Shown: in pieces, positions 13,201-28,200 of the stretch
Position numbering within the stretch: the first letter of the stretch is position 1
Layout of the letters: every line of letters starts with the position of its first letter
Origin: Branchiostoma floridae
Lineage: Eukaryota > Chordata > Leptocardii > Amphioxiformes > Branchiostomatidae
NCBI RefSeq assembly: GCF_000003815.2
Contig: NC_049979.1
Coordinates: forward strand, 17,220,493-17,284,492
Direction of reading: 5' to 3'
DNA length: 64,000 nucleotides
Position numbers and translations under genes: made by a program
Notes under the pieces: model-generated
The model's database searches: none
Seen by the model: only the letters and a program-made list of their open reading frames with translations
Told to the model about the DNA's origin: nothing

Positions 13201-16200
13201 CTTTGCAGGTAACATTTTAGCACAATGTTTCAGTATTATTTTTGTCTGAATTTTATGTTTAAGAATCTGTTCCTCTTGTTCTAAATGATCAGCAAAGACT
13301 GTAAGAGTCTGCCCCAGTTACATATCTATTGGGCTTCTGTAGATGCAGGCAGCTGGGATAGGTTGCTAGGGGAGAAGAACATTTATGTCCAGAAGCACTC
13401 TATGCTATAGATAGAAATCTGTTACTCTCAGATGTAAGTGGGAATGAGGTGTGCATATGGCACGTATGCTCTTGCCTATTGATGATGTTCAAGAAATACA
13501 CCTTATCTGCTCCTACAACTAGACTCCTAGACATAGTGGCCTGTTATTTTGGGTTTGGTTTCAAAACAGTAGCTTTAATATGAAACACAACCAAGTTGTA
13601 TAAATAACCTGATTGCCAGTACATCACTTGTAAAGGACAGTTATTAGTGTATGTCTGAAATGGAAAAGAGCTAACTGCTCGTAAGAATAACATTAAAACA
13701 TTTTAAGGGCAGCCATGCGTGATGGAAAGTCAAGTTGACTAATGTATTCAGGAGGGTAGATTTTCATTGTTGTTGCTCATGTGTCAAAATCCCAGGATGT
13801 GGTCCCTCATGACAGGTGTATTGGGAAAATGCCAAAGCTTGAGCTGAGAGGCCTAGCTTTGGCTACAGGGACCTTCACCTTTGACATATGTCAGGGTCCA
13901 TTTCATCTGCCATACAGTCCCTAGGCCTGTTCTTTCTTGTCCCTCTGTAAGTGTGTCTATGATGAGAATATTAGGCATACGTTACATTTATTACGAGTCA
14001 AGGGGGTTCACGGTTCTGATTGGAATTATAGTGTGGCTTTAAGAATGTTATACATGCCTTATATTGATATTTTTTACTTGCTTTGTCAATGTGACATGGC
14101 TGCATGTACTGTGACAAATCATTACACAGCATATGTGTTAAAAGGGTTCACAGTGCTGAAGGTAACATGGCATGCCTGATCATGTGAGCAAATTGATTAT
14201 TCTGCTTCCCCACATCAGCACCACCAGGGAACAGGAAACTGGTGATGTATTATACCCATTACAAAGTACACAGTAGCCGACTGGCTGTCCCTGGAGGCCT
14301 GGGCTAGGATATTGGTTCAAAGATTAACTCTTGACCCTCTGCTAAGGCAGTAATAGTAGTTTAATGCTGGACCAAAGCCATGTTTAGGCATCGGCACCAT
14401 CACTTATATCTTGTTGCTACATTTTTTTTCTGAAATTCTCCAACCTTTTGATATATGAGACCTATTACCAAAAACTTGTCAAGTTCAAAGGATATTTTTA
14501 TGTAACGTTATGTAATGTTACTGAATACATGGTATGCATATGTTCCATGCAGAATCACATTCAATTGTCTGTCTTACATTATTTTGGATTCAATCTGGAA
14601 TCAGCTTCCTTTAATATACATTTCAACATGATAGCCCTATCATGGTGTAGATACACATAAATAAAACTAAGTTGTTACAGAGTGGAAGCTTGTGAATGCT
14701 ACCAAAATTTTGGGATGCAAGATTGTTGCTGTCAAAAGATTTGTTGTGTAAACAAACTTGTTGTGTAAACAAACAAAACATGGGGTGAAAAATTATCTGT
14801 ACAACGTCTAACATTGTAACCTAATGCAAATTCAACCGTGCAGATTTATTTTTTATTGTATATACTTTTCATTATAGTTATGTGTCATACAATTCTCTAG
14901 TAACATTGGGTATGTTGTTGATACAGGACATTTTCGACATATAATTACCACGAACTTTGTGATAGCGCTAGCCTTGAGTATTATACCTTCTGTATGTCAC
15001 GGTCTGAGCCATTGTCCCTCCACAATGAGATCAAAGTAAAGGTTTATCCCTTACATGCTTATTTGACAGGCTGTCGTCTCTAGCAGACTGTAATGCCATT
15101 AAGACCTTTACTACTCCAGAGGGGCATGTTTGAGAGGCCAGGCTGCACTGCTGACATTTCCACTGCCCCTGGCAACATTTGTATGCCATCTCTGCAAGGG
15201 TCTGACCAAAGTTTGATAAAGCTTGACCAGGGTTTACCTTAAGGTGTTGGCATAGAAAACACTGTGTTTGAATGAGCCCTCTCTGTGTCAATTTTGAACT
15301 GTTAAAAATTGCCAGTGAAAGAAAATTAATTTGTTTTCTTTAATTAAAACTCAAACTTAATGTATGAGTAGTATAAGATTAGTGATCAGTATAAAATTAG
15401 CGATATTCATGTTAAGCAAAATTTCTGGAAAATATCAACAGTGCTCAAGTGTTGCATTCATTTTATAATTTGTATTTAGCACTGTTCTATGTCAATGTTA
15501 TGGCAATATTACAGCCTTCATGTTTACATTGCCTACAAAACACACAAATCAATCTGTTTTAAAGTTTTGCTTTTGTTGGCAAAATTATGGTATCTGATTT
15601 TTAGAAATGGCAATTTAGCTGCTGATACACAATACATGTTGACCACTTCAGATAATACAATAAATATTGATATTCCGAAGGTGTCCACTGGCAGTAAGCA
15701 AGTACATTTATCTACAAGCAGAGCACTTTTGATAGATGTTCAGGGGTACAGAGGAATGTGTGATAAAGCTACTGTTTTGATAAGTGTTCATGCCGAGGAT
15801 CAAAGTGTCAAAAGACATTACTATGCAGGCACAGGTATGCATTATTTACCCAGTCCGGTAGTTCTATGGATAGACATGTTTTTGTTGCCACTTGTATAAT
15901 ATGTAACGACCTGGATATGTGGTATTAGAGTGGAAATGATGGAAGTACTGAAGACTTTCAATGAAGAAAGATTTCCTTTTATTTCCATGGATGCACATGG
16001 GATTGCTAGTTTCTAAAAAAAGGATTAGACTCTTTTATTGTAAATGCCTGCACAGACAGTCAGCTACTGCCCCATTGTGCTATTTGTTCTGTTGTGCAGA
16101 TACTGGTATGTGAAACAAAGAAGGGCTAATACTGTCAGATAGTTCTACAATGACTGACTGGGAAAATAGCACAAAATGCTCCAACTTTTTTACTCGGCAT

Positions 16201-19200
16201 CAGTGTTGAAAATTTTGCTTTGCTTTGGTTGAAATCAAACCCTTTTGTGATTTGTTCTTGCTGGGATGCGTTCTGGTTATTCTTCTGTGCTATTTTGTTT
16301 AACAGTCAACAACCATGGGAAAAGGGTTGTTACCCTTATCCAGCAGTTTTGGTGTCACAAAATCAACCATGGTTTTCTGAACAGTCTTTTTCATAGCTTG
16401 ACTTAATACCATATGTACAGCATCCTTAATTAAAGGACAATTCTTTTTAGTACTGAGTGTTCAGAATCAGAAATCCTGTTAGTGCCAATTGTACACTCTT
16501 CCCTTCATGTTAATGCATTCAAACTACCCTTTCTTGTCACCCACAGAGGGTAGATCTAACATTACACTACAACCTAATGTTATTGTCACCTAACACTTGC
16601 ACTTTATTTTGCTTCCTGATTTCTGTTTTTACTACAAACCTTGTGAGACAAAGTCAGGTGGGAGATTAGGGTCATGGAAACAATATAGGCTTCTGTGATT
16701 GGTTACAGTCTGGCCTTTAAGGACCTCGGGGTGTCGTTGCAGAATGGCGTCTTCATCGCTATGGTGTTACAGCTAGGTGGGGTGGTGGCTTTTGTACTCC
16801 TGTGAAAGTTTATTTGCCAACTTGCCTCAAGCGTGCATAGATGCACTGTTGAGCCTTGTGTTTTGAAAATCTTGGCAGTTGTTGCTGTTGTACTCAGGCG
16901 GTTTCTCCTGAGTAAAAAAGTCTCCCTCTTCAAATTTCTCTAGCAAACAAGGCAAACTGCTTGGCTGCTACAGTAGCCATGACAGATGTAATGCCAGGGC
17001 CGTTTTTATTTTGTCACCTCAGCTTGGTTCCCATGGATACAGTAGTGAGGGCATCAGTATACAGTCATTTGTCATAGGCTTACCGTCAGCACAAGGGTGC
17101 ATATCTGCTTAGAACACCTTACAGATGCTGTAGGGTTCCACTTTATTGTCCAGTTCTTGTGTATCATACAGTTAGCAGAACATTTGATCCAAACAGATTC
17201 CTTACAAGATTTGCTGACTTCCATTTTCATTTGTTGTTTGTTATCTTTTAAGGGAATCACTTTCTACAGCATCTGATACCTTAAAGGTGTAGTCTACTTC
17301 GTACTAATACTAGAGGCCTCTGTTGTGTGGACAGACAGCTGTGCAAATGGAGCTTCTGTTGCTGGAGTTGAAGCACCTTGGTACATATCATTATTGTAAC
17401 ACTTCACTTCACAACACTTCAAATGTAGTGTTAGCTACTGATTAGCTTGTGGCTTATTCTCTGGGAGAAATGGACAAGATGAGGTCTCACAGGGGAGTGT
17501 AAATGAAAATAAAAACACAAACATTGTACCATAGGATAACAAAGAGATGAGGAATTAAAATGAACTTAAGAAATGTGTTGACTTTCATGTTTACCTCTAA
17601 ACAGAAGGCAACATCTTCACATGTAAATTATTTTTCCTGTTTGTCTTTGATTTTGACAGTAATGAAGACAAGTAATGTCATTTTCATATTTCTATCTATT
17701 CTGAGACCAAATATGTGTGTTTCTTTTTTGTTTTGCAGTCAAAGCACTTCTGGTATCATTTTGTTCTACCATCTGAAAAATTGAAAAAAAAAAAAACAAC
17801 AACACTAGACTGTAATAGCATGTCACGCTCCCTCTCAAGCAGTTCCTCTACCCAAAGCAAAACCTGGCATTACAGTATATGCAATATCCTGGTGATCTGT
17901 TAGCAACCAAGAGCAGCCTCACAATTGACTCCATTAACATCATTATTTCAACATCCTACCTCCTTCAATTGAGATTCATGTTGACCCACGTACAGCTAAT
18001 GGTGTTACTAATGCCCTACTGAAGTGGTAGGTCTACTGCTGTAATGGTTCGTGTTGTGTACTAGCTGACTTATGATGGGATATTGAAGAAACCTTCTTTC
18101 AACATGGAAATTCCAAATATTTCCTTTCCTTCTACAGTTTGGCAGGACATTTTCCACTGTCACAGGTTATAAGTTATATAAGTTATATATGAATATTAAA
18201 CAACCAAGGAACATGTGAAAATTAAGGGATCTTTGTTTCAATGTTTGGCATTATAAATTAGTCCTATATCTACAACCTAGTATTTGGTTTCTTGTTCAAT
18301 ATGTTTCTTCTATGTCATCTTCATTTGTATTCCAGTTTATTACTTTATCCTATGTTCCCATGTACAATAATTTGCTTACCCGGTATTTTCGCTATTTATA
18401 ACTGACATACTTGTTTTCAGCTTTAGATTATTCAGCACAGATTTCTGTGCTACATGTACAGAGGGTACATTCAGAAACCCCTCAAATCAATCATGCTACT
18501 CTGACCATAAATAGTACCAGCAGATTCTGACCCTGTGCCACTAATTGCTTGCATCCTGCTCTTCAAAACAACTCCTGTGGCTATTAAGTAGCCCCTCCTT
18601 CTCAATTTACCCCTGACTGTTCCATATTGTAAGAGGAGGAAGTAGGCTATTTTCTTGAGCTCTTACCTCACCCAAAGCCTTGGATTCTCCATGCACGAAA
18701 CAATATTTCACTCTAAGTCAGGAAGTAAGCACAGTATGGGATTTGCTATAAAACTTTGTTAGGTTTGCAAATCATTATTGTACAAAATTTACAGTACTCT
18801 ATCATGTGGAAAATTCAATGGAGCTTGTCTGTTCAAAAGTACCAAAGAATCAAGTGGTAAATACAATGACACTATAACAACTTTTGCTGGTAAATAGCTC
18901 ATACAGTATAGTATTGCGTAATGTTAACTGTACTACCAGTTTGAAAAAAAGTCCTTACAGTGCAAGGTTTCAATCAATTTGATCTCTTGCCTATCATTTC
19001 TCAAAGGTGTCAAGTCCGTGAAACAATAGACATAAAGGAGTCTATAAACACTTGCCATCACAGCAGGAAACAGACCATATCCCAGCCTATTTTTAATGGT
19101 TTATGGTATCCATTCATTTCCCCCTGCCACCTTGGGAATCCTTTCCTGAGGGAGAGAACAGTAAGGATCAAGGAAGGGGATCAAAATGAATCTTCTGTTT

Positions 19201-22200
19201 TCTCTTGTCCAATCTGAGTCCTTCCTAGTCAATCCTTTGGACCCACTGGGAAGAGTAAGTGTAGACTATTTCTTGCAACATCTTACAATGAAGATCATGA
19301 ACCATTTCATGGTACATGTAGAACAGAGCTGTGTTTCACAGGATTTGACATTTCATGAATATGGCTGCCTAGGGACACATAACTGTTTGCCATGTCTTGT
19401 CAATACTACTAGATATGCTGAGACAGGAATCACTTTTCTTAAATATCAAAACTGCATTCCATTACAATTCTGTATGAAAAAAAGATTTAGATGTTCACTG
19501 CCAGATTGTTATATTCATCCTATGAATATTTTATACCTCATAGCCAGACAGCATCATTGCCTTGAGCGTTCGTTTTACACAGACAAGGCAGTGATATGTG
19601 TGTGCTAATATGTTAACTTTGTTATGGACCACACCTTAAACCTTAAACAATCATATGTGATGTCTCCTGTCAAAAGACAAATGTGTCCCGACAATGACAA
19701 ATTCTGTATTGTAAGAAGTGTGGCATCTGTAGTTTAATGAGTCAATGTATACCCACAGGGCCATTTCTTCTCTTGTTCTATGTGTTGTCTCTTCATCAGG
19801 GCTTTGACTGTATTACAATAGCACAAGATGCAGTTCAGATATTAACAGAGACATGCTATTGTACCAAGATCAGTTATGACAGGAGTGAGTGAGTAACTAG
19901 CATTAGTTTTGACATTCTTTATCATACCCATCAGTTACGTGTACTTCTTTGGATTAACAAGGTTGATAACACTCTAACGGCAGTTTTTTTAAATGATGAT
20001 ATCAATGTGAAAAATAGTGACTAAGTGTAGCTACTAATCTGATTTGCAAGCATGAGTGTGGTTGAGCTGTCAGCATTAAAATGTACCTCATCATGGTCAC
20101 CTTATAAAAACAGTGTACATGATTGACATTATTGTAGTGTAGCAGTATATCCTGAATCACTTTGTTTTANNNNNNNNNNNNNNNNNNNNNNNNNNNNNNN
20201 NNNNNNNNNNNNNNNNNNNNNNNNNNNNNNNNNNNNNNNNNNNNNNNNNNNNNNNNNNNNNNNNNNNNNNNNNNNNNNNNNNNNNNNNNNNNNNNNNNNN
20301 NNNNNNNNNNNNNNNNNNNNNNGTCAAGAACTACATGTACCAATTGTGCAAATCACTAGACCATATGCATAGGTAAGTGTACATGTATTACTGATAATTC
20401 TCAAACCACATATGTCCTATCTAATTGAATCAGGCAAAGAAGAAAATTTGCATTGATATTTGAGGTGACACTGCTTATATTATACATCAATTCTTTCAAA
20501 TAACATTTCTTCTATCTGTTTCAGAAATGGCATTTCTCATAGAGATGTGAAGCCAGAAAATATTCTAGTTAGGGTAAGTATTGTATGTTGTTATATGTAG
20601 TATGTTTATAAGATTGATAAACACTTTCAGTTTTGAGAATTTCCCAGGTGTTGCTGTAAAATTGGATAATTACTGGTGTCATGTGGATCCAGATGAGGGA
20701 TCCTTAACTTGTGAATGCCAGCAATCAGATTTATCTTCTGAACTTGTGATAGAATGTGAAAAATCAGTATATTCTACCTGTCAGATAATGAAGCAAATGT
20801 TCATAAAATAGAGGTTCGAAGCTGTTCTGTTATCTAAAATATCCTTGCCAAGGTCTATGTATAGATGGCAATGACCAACTTATGAGGTATTACAAATGCA
20901 TGTAATTTGCTGCTGGTACAATTTACTATATACACAAGTATAGGCGCAATGGTCTTAACACCTATTTGATCTAGTTAAGGAAAATTAGTAAGGCATTTTA
21001 AAGTGCACTTAAGATTGCCATTATTCATCTCCTGACCAATATTCCTGAAAGAGACTTAAAATTTGCACTTTCACTTTTCCCTTGTGTGGCTCTTATGACA
21101 GAAGCTAGACCTTTTCCACAATGCACTGCTCATAAGTAATAACCATAAAATAAACCAGATAGCATGCAATCAAGCACACCACAAGAAGCATAATTGTCAC
21201 CAAGATATAAAGAAGACAATCTGACAGGGCTGCACTCCACTGCCATATGCATGACTAACACAGTGCATGCTTGCAGTACTTTCTGTTGTGCTTGTGATTA
21301 AGCCTACATTGTCAACTCATTCTCAGGCTTTCAGAAAGCTTGTAGACGTTGACTTTTGTCTTAACCTTGTCTTTCATGTGACAGCTGAGTCGCAGAAGGG
21401 ATGGGGTTCCTCAGGTATACACTCAACTCTCAGTTCCCTCTGCCTAACTCTACAAGTCATGGTGAAGCCATGTGGGCATCTAGTTAGGGAAGTCAAGAGC
21501 AGTAGATGAGTAGCACTAGATTAGATTAGTGGAATATAGAGTAGGCTAGATTAGTAGCGGAGTACTGTATATATACAGACTGCTTCTAACTGCATTAGCT
21601 ATATGCAGGAGAAGTAGGCCACATCAATTTAGTATGCCGCTTTTTGGATTTTTTACTAAAAATGCTGGAGTCATGTGAAGAGAAAATGAAAAGCTTACTA
21701 TGTAATAAAAAAACAAGGAGTCAAAAATGTTGGCAGTTCCATACTTATGATGGTAACCTGGAAAGTAAATGACTCCAAATGATTTTACAGAGTGAGACCA
21801 CTAGTAATTCCAAAAATGTTGCTGTATCAAGTATCAAACTTTTGACATACATGTACTTCAAGCAACCTACCTGCTGTATAACTGATCTAGCCCTAGAGGT
21901 CAAGGCAGTTATTATGTCAAAAGAATTTCATTTTCTAGTGAAAGTGTTTCAAAGGTAGTAAGGTGGTCAGCCAAGTAACAAACTAAATATGTGTGGCCTA
22001 TTTAAACAAAATATTAACTCAAGCTGTTAGATGCTAGCATGCAGAAATACTGACAAAAGTAGAATTAGGAAAATAGTGTCCTTGAAATGGTAAGTTGAAC
22101 ATTGCATTTCATCTTTAAGCTACTAGGAGGCATTGTTGTAATGCATGACAAACAAATGATATCACTGAAGCGACTGACAAATATTACTGCCATTTATGAA

Positions 22201-25200
22201 AAATGTAAGTCCTCAATAGCTGTCACTACGTTCCCTTTTTTCAAACACTCCTTTCACATGTGGTATTACATTGTACCTTGAAACACGACTAATCTCAGTA
22301 TAGTAGTGATACTGTCCCTGTTGACAAACTAACAAATCTTAAAAGGAAAATTATCATACCAAATGATCCCAAGAAAAATATGAATTCTAAAGCTTGCAGA
22401 TTTGCTGGTAGCTTGCAAGCTGTGCTGAATGTTCGTCATCTCAAAAGCTGTTGATGTGTGGGAGGAATTCTCCATTATCCTTTGACTTCCCAACCTGATG
22501 AAGCCATTCATGGTTGTCATGATTGGATTGTGTTTATAGATTCTTCAATTGAAGATGATTACCTATTTTCTGCTTGGTTGTGGTCCAGAATGAGAAATGC
22601 TGAAAATAAATTTCTCAGAGAGATTTTATTGCCCACATCACCAGTGCCATGTTACATAAAAAGACAGAATACTTCTACTGTACATTGTCTTTGCACATCT
22701 TCCCCTAAAGGATTACCTTGTGTCATATAACTTCCAGCGCTGCTAATCTGCATGCATTCTTTTTCTGTGACTTTCTCCACTTCATTCTCTCCTCTTGTGT
22801 TTATATCATCTTCCTCTATCTCCAGTCTTTTACTCCCTTCTCCATTTTTGATGTAATTTGTGAAGCATTGCCTCTAACACTGGGTTATGTTTCTTCCTCT
22901 CCTTCAGGATGATCTATTAAAATTAGCAGACTTTGGATCCTGTAGAAGTGTGTACTCCAAACAGCCATACACAGAATACATCTCAACTAGATGGTGAGTC
23001 ACACACACATACACTTACCTTGATATTGTCAAATAATGGCTGGTAAAAGAGCACTAAAGTGACTGAACAACAATTTCATGATCTGGTTTGAGATAAAAAA
23101 AAGGTCCTGAATGGCATTGGTAGAATATTTCTAGGCAATTTTGATTAGCATGCTACATTTACATGTACATGTGACAATAACACAGGATGTCCCCAAGCAA
23201 ACTAATCATATCTGGCATGCATATGTATGCTTGAAAAGAAAAAGAGGAGACCTTCGTGCCAAAAGACCTATGTGCTAACCACGGTTCTGTATCATTCAGG
23301 TTATTGAACTGCTGCATATTCCCATGACATGCATACTCCATGGAGACAACCAACTCCTTGTTTCATTGTGACATCTATAAATATATAATCATGGCTAATT
23401 GACAGCACTGAGACATGCTTGTGGTTCAATCAATATGTTCTTGTGGCTCTTTCAAAACATTGTATTGTCTATAATTTAGAGGCTTATTTAAATGTCAGCC
23501 AGACAGGCTGCTGCCTGATTTCTGGCACTTGTTTGGCTATCAAGTATATACTAGTTTCATTGACCATTTGGCTACAAAGCTGGGAGACATTTACATATTC
23601 ACATCAAAGATTAAGTCTATTGCTAACATTTATCAGCAGAGCACCAAGTTTCTTAACAATGACAAAAAGCATGATTCTGATGTTGTGCGCTATGAAAACG
23701 TATTATATTAGAATAGGCAGTTTAGTATGTGCCTTGCCAATTTGGAATTGATGTGGTATAAAATTATAATTCTGATGATAAAAGACATCTGAGAGACATA
23801 CATGTACATTGAAGTACTGAGTTGAAAAAGAAGGAGGGAAAGTTTTTATATCCAACCTTACATACATGGTGCTGAACTGCCATCCGTTGATCCATGTTCT
23901 TGTTTAAAATGAAGAAAGATGCAAATACGGAAAATTTCATCCCTATCTGGTAAACATTGTAAAATTTTAGAAGGTTAAAAACATAGTAATACATGTAAAT
24001 AAATTTATCCAGGATTCTAGATATTTGATGTGCACAGGACCAACAGATATGTACATCATGTTGTGTCATATGACCTTGTATAACACTGGGGCTCCTCACA
24101 TTGTCTGAATTGCGAGTGCTTATGAATGATATGACTGAAGGGCAGTATGGTGGTATGACTGCCATTCAGTGTTGACCCGGCTGACCTTAATGTACAATGA
24201 TTGCTGGAGGTATAGTCATATGGATAGTGAGGCACTTGTAGTCTCTGCTATTCTAGCTAAAAGCACATAAATCTAAATCTTTTGAGTGCCCCATTTTGAA
24301 CATATGAAGCTAAGGATATTTGATTTACCTTGGCCAGTGGTTGGAATGGAAATTCTGGGACCCCTCAGTACATAAACATCAAGTAGGATTTCTTTCCAGC
24401 GAAGTTAAGAGTGGCCATTTTTTGCAGGTACCGAGCTCCTGAATGCCTGTTGACAGACGGGTACTACAGCTATAAGATGGACCTGTGGAGCGCAGGCTGT
24501 GTCTTCTTTGAGATTATGAGGTACAAACAAATCATTAAATGTTCCAAACACAACTAAAACAGTAAATAAGAAATTTAATTTGAAATGTACTCCACTCTTC
24601 CATCAAGATAAAACCTTAGTTTCTGTGTACATGTATATTATTAAGCGCTTTGGCAAGTCTTATCCGACCTCCATATAATCAGTCTTAAACAGGCTGCCTT
24701 ACATGTAGTAATACCAAAGACAAGTTCAAATGATCTATTCAAGAACAGTTAACAAGAGCCCTACACATATGGTATCATGTCCCTCCATGAGTTCAAACTA
24801 AGATACCTGTTTTGTTGCAGCTTGCATCCCCTGTTTCCGGGCTCTAATGAGGTGGACCAGATAGCAAAAATCCATGATATCATGGGAACACCTGATCAGT
24901 CCGTGCTCAACAAGCTTAGGAAGTAAGTATGCTGTAAAAAACAACATTCTCATTTCAGGGATAATCTATTGATTTATTTGATAATGGTATAGTTTTTAGG
25001 TTCCTGTTATTGTGATTGAGAGAATATTAATTGTTTTCTCTCTATATTGTTGTGATGCACAAAACAGACTATATTTCCTTTGACACATATTTTCAACTTC
25101 TGTTGATGCAGCAAAACAAGAGGGATGAACTTCAATTTCCCCCCAAAGAAAGGCTCAGGGATAAACAAGCTGCTTCCACATGCCTCGCCCGAGTCTATAG

Positions 25201-28200
25201 ACTTGATATACCAGATGTGCACATACGATCCCGACGAGAGAATAACAGCCAAGCAGGCTCTCAGGCATCCATACTTCAAGGATATGAGGTATGCCTCTTT
25301 TAATTGGCTTATTGGTAGATTGTATCTGCTGCAGTACACATGTAGCACCCAGTACTTTATGGTGTTGAATAGCTTGGATCCAATGTAGATATATTATTTT
25401 AAATCCAAATACGTACTCTGAAAGAGGTCATTTCTGGGACATCTTTGCCATATAATATATTTATTCAGTTTTGCACAACATGGAATCTGCTTTCCTGTGT
25501 CCATGGGCAACGCTAGTTTCTTCTGTACCGGTAATCTCTTTATGGGTCTAACCAATATCAGCATTGACAAAGGATAGTTCCCTCAAGGCAGGGTAAAAAC
25601 ACCCCGGCTGGTGAAGTCTTTGATTTCTCGCCCAGCAAGATTTCAAACGTTAGTGATGCTTTCATGCAAAGACAGAACAGAACCTTGATCAGAGCAATTT
25701 ATCCCAGAAAGAAGAACAGCAGTGTCAGTTTGGCAGTCAGTTTGGGATTCCTTGTGTCAGTTGTCAGACATATCCCTTTCAACAAGAATACATATCCATC
25801 CACATTAGAGAGTGGGCTGGATTAATTTTACAGGTTCAGAAATGATCAAAAGTCTTCAAGACTTTGTTCTTTATTCATTTATTCGTTTGGCTGATATTAC
25901 AGTCAGCCAAGGCCGCCCAACTAGCCGTGGCTATTATGAAGGGCTGCCTTGGTGTGTTAACAAGGTTGTATATCTGGTCAAATACATGAGTTGTTAGTAT
26001 GACTATGACTTCAATACTTTCTCAGAATGCTAGGTTCTTGAAAGGCAAACATTGATTAACTTATGATGCACTACCTGCAGACTGTCTGTTCTATGCCACT
26101 GTAACTAGTGTAAGACATTCACATTACATGTCAGAACACTTCACATTTGTCCCATCCTTTATTCTGATGATCCAATGTCAACACACTAGATGACACAGTA
26201 GGGATGATACTTTACAACAAAGAGCCATTCTGAAGTGGAAGCAAAATGGAAAGTGGTCTTTACTTTGTCATTACCATAATTGTTATAATTGATGTCTGAT
26301 GCATCCATGGTCCTGCACATTTTGTAGATGTACATTTCTAGAATTTAGACCAGTCTTCCTAAAATTGATTAACTGGTAAAGTGCTCTATATGGAAAGCAC
26401 TTTCTAAAAGAGTTGATAATCATACTGTAGCATTACATTGCCTTGTATACAAGAGTTTCAAACAGGATAAAAAAATTAATATTTGATGCCCCCCAGTATC
26501 TGAATCTACAAAAATTTGAAGAGACTCAGACAGATAAAAGGTACATGTGTGTACGTGCTGGGCTTTTTGTCACAGTAAGGCTTAGTTTGTAGGTAATGTC
26601 ATCTGGAAGAGATGACTATTGAGTTAGTACCTTGGTGATACCTTTAAACCAGAAAAGATCTTACTGGCTTTTTTTATCCTTAGTGTATCCGGTATATGCT
26701 AAGATGATTAGGATACTAAAATACGTGAACAACACACTGGCAGGACGATCCTGTGTTAACAGCCTGCCAGCCTGGGGACAATACATATTAATTGCATGAA
26801 AGGAAGAAGAGTCATGCGCCACATCTAGGGACTGGGAAGCATTTCAAACAAGTCAGGCGTAATGCTGCTGAGACCTCCTCACTACCAATCAGAGGCATGA
26901 ATAGGCTGACAGCCAGTAATAAAGGCGGAGGCAGATGCAAGGGCAGACGTTACGGTGTGTTAGCTGGCTGGTGGGGACGCCTTGATAGGAGGAACATTCC
27001 AGGCTGCATGAGACAGAGAATCTGACGTAGATTTGTATGTGGGCACAGATATTAGCATTTCAGTTCGAGTCGCAAAGAAGATGGCCACACCGATTAACCT
27101 GGTCTTCTGTGTAGACAGACAAGAAATGTAAGTGGGAAGACATTTCAGATTTCTTTTCAGCTTTTGTCATTAATGTTCATTGTTTTTTTTTTTTATGTTA
27201 TCAATGTGTTTTTGTTTTTCATCTGGTAAATGATGTCAAATCTCAGGTTTTTGTAGCTTTGGAATCAGCTTTTATAACAAAAGATGTTACAGGTATTGCC
27301 AAGAACAGTAACCTGTCCATTTCAAGGCTAATTTGTACAGCAATCTTTTTGCATTCCACCTGTTGCATGCTTGACAGCAGCTACACACTATTCCAGTAAT
27401 AGTGTATTCAATCCAAGACAAATGATATGAGATTCTTAAATGGTATCATCCATCTTTATTCAGGTTAGTCGTCAATCCTCATGGACCCGTAAAAGTGAAA
27501 ATGATACATTAGAAGATATAGAAAAAGGAAGAAACGAGAACACAGAATTCATATCATAGTGCAGCTGTGTCCATACATGATTTATTCACATTCAGTTATA
27601 ATAAAAGTAACGTTACAGTATCATTGCCATTTGCTGACACTAAGTGAGGGGACCGTATTCAATTTTGTACTCAACATGGCCCACATAAATGAAATCATAA
27701 ATGAAAGCCAGCTACCGGTACATGTAAACAGAAATGCTTATGGGATTTTTTAAAATCATAAAACCACTGCAAACAAAATGACTGTGACATAGCTTCTATT
27801 CTGTTCCTAAACCTCCATATTCTGTTAAGAAGTTTGTTCATTATTGAGTTATGATTGGATCTTTTAAGATAGTCATCCTGGGCTTGATAGGCTTCAAGAT
27901 CAACCTTATTAACTCTGCATATCGTGGGGAAGCGCTAACGGAAACAGCCAATCTGGGCCGTGGAGTTAGTCTTGTTATTTCTCTCATGACCTTGTGAAAT
28001 AAGCGGTAAGTCACCCACTGTTTTCCCATAGTAACTAAATTTCCTATAGAGGTAGGAAGCTAGGTGTGAGAGGTACAAATGTACCCAGTGTACACATAAA
28101 AAGAGCTTCAGGCATCTGCCTTATAAGTGTAAGATTGACTGCTTTACTGCTTTACAGGTATATTTTGTACAATCCTGAACAGAATAGGTCTGAAGATTAT

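Noticed and set aside
27064-27127. Internal cassette exon of MOK following exon 10
   Set aside because: In the phase set by exon 10 this segment reaches a stop (TAA) within about a dozen codons and would shift the frame of exon 11.
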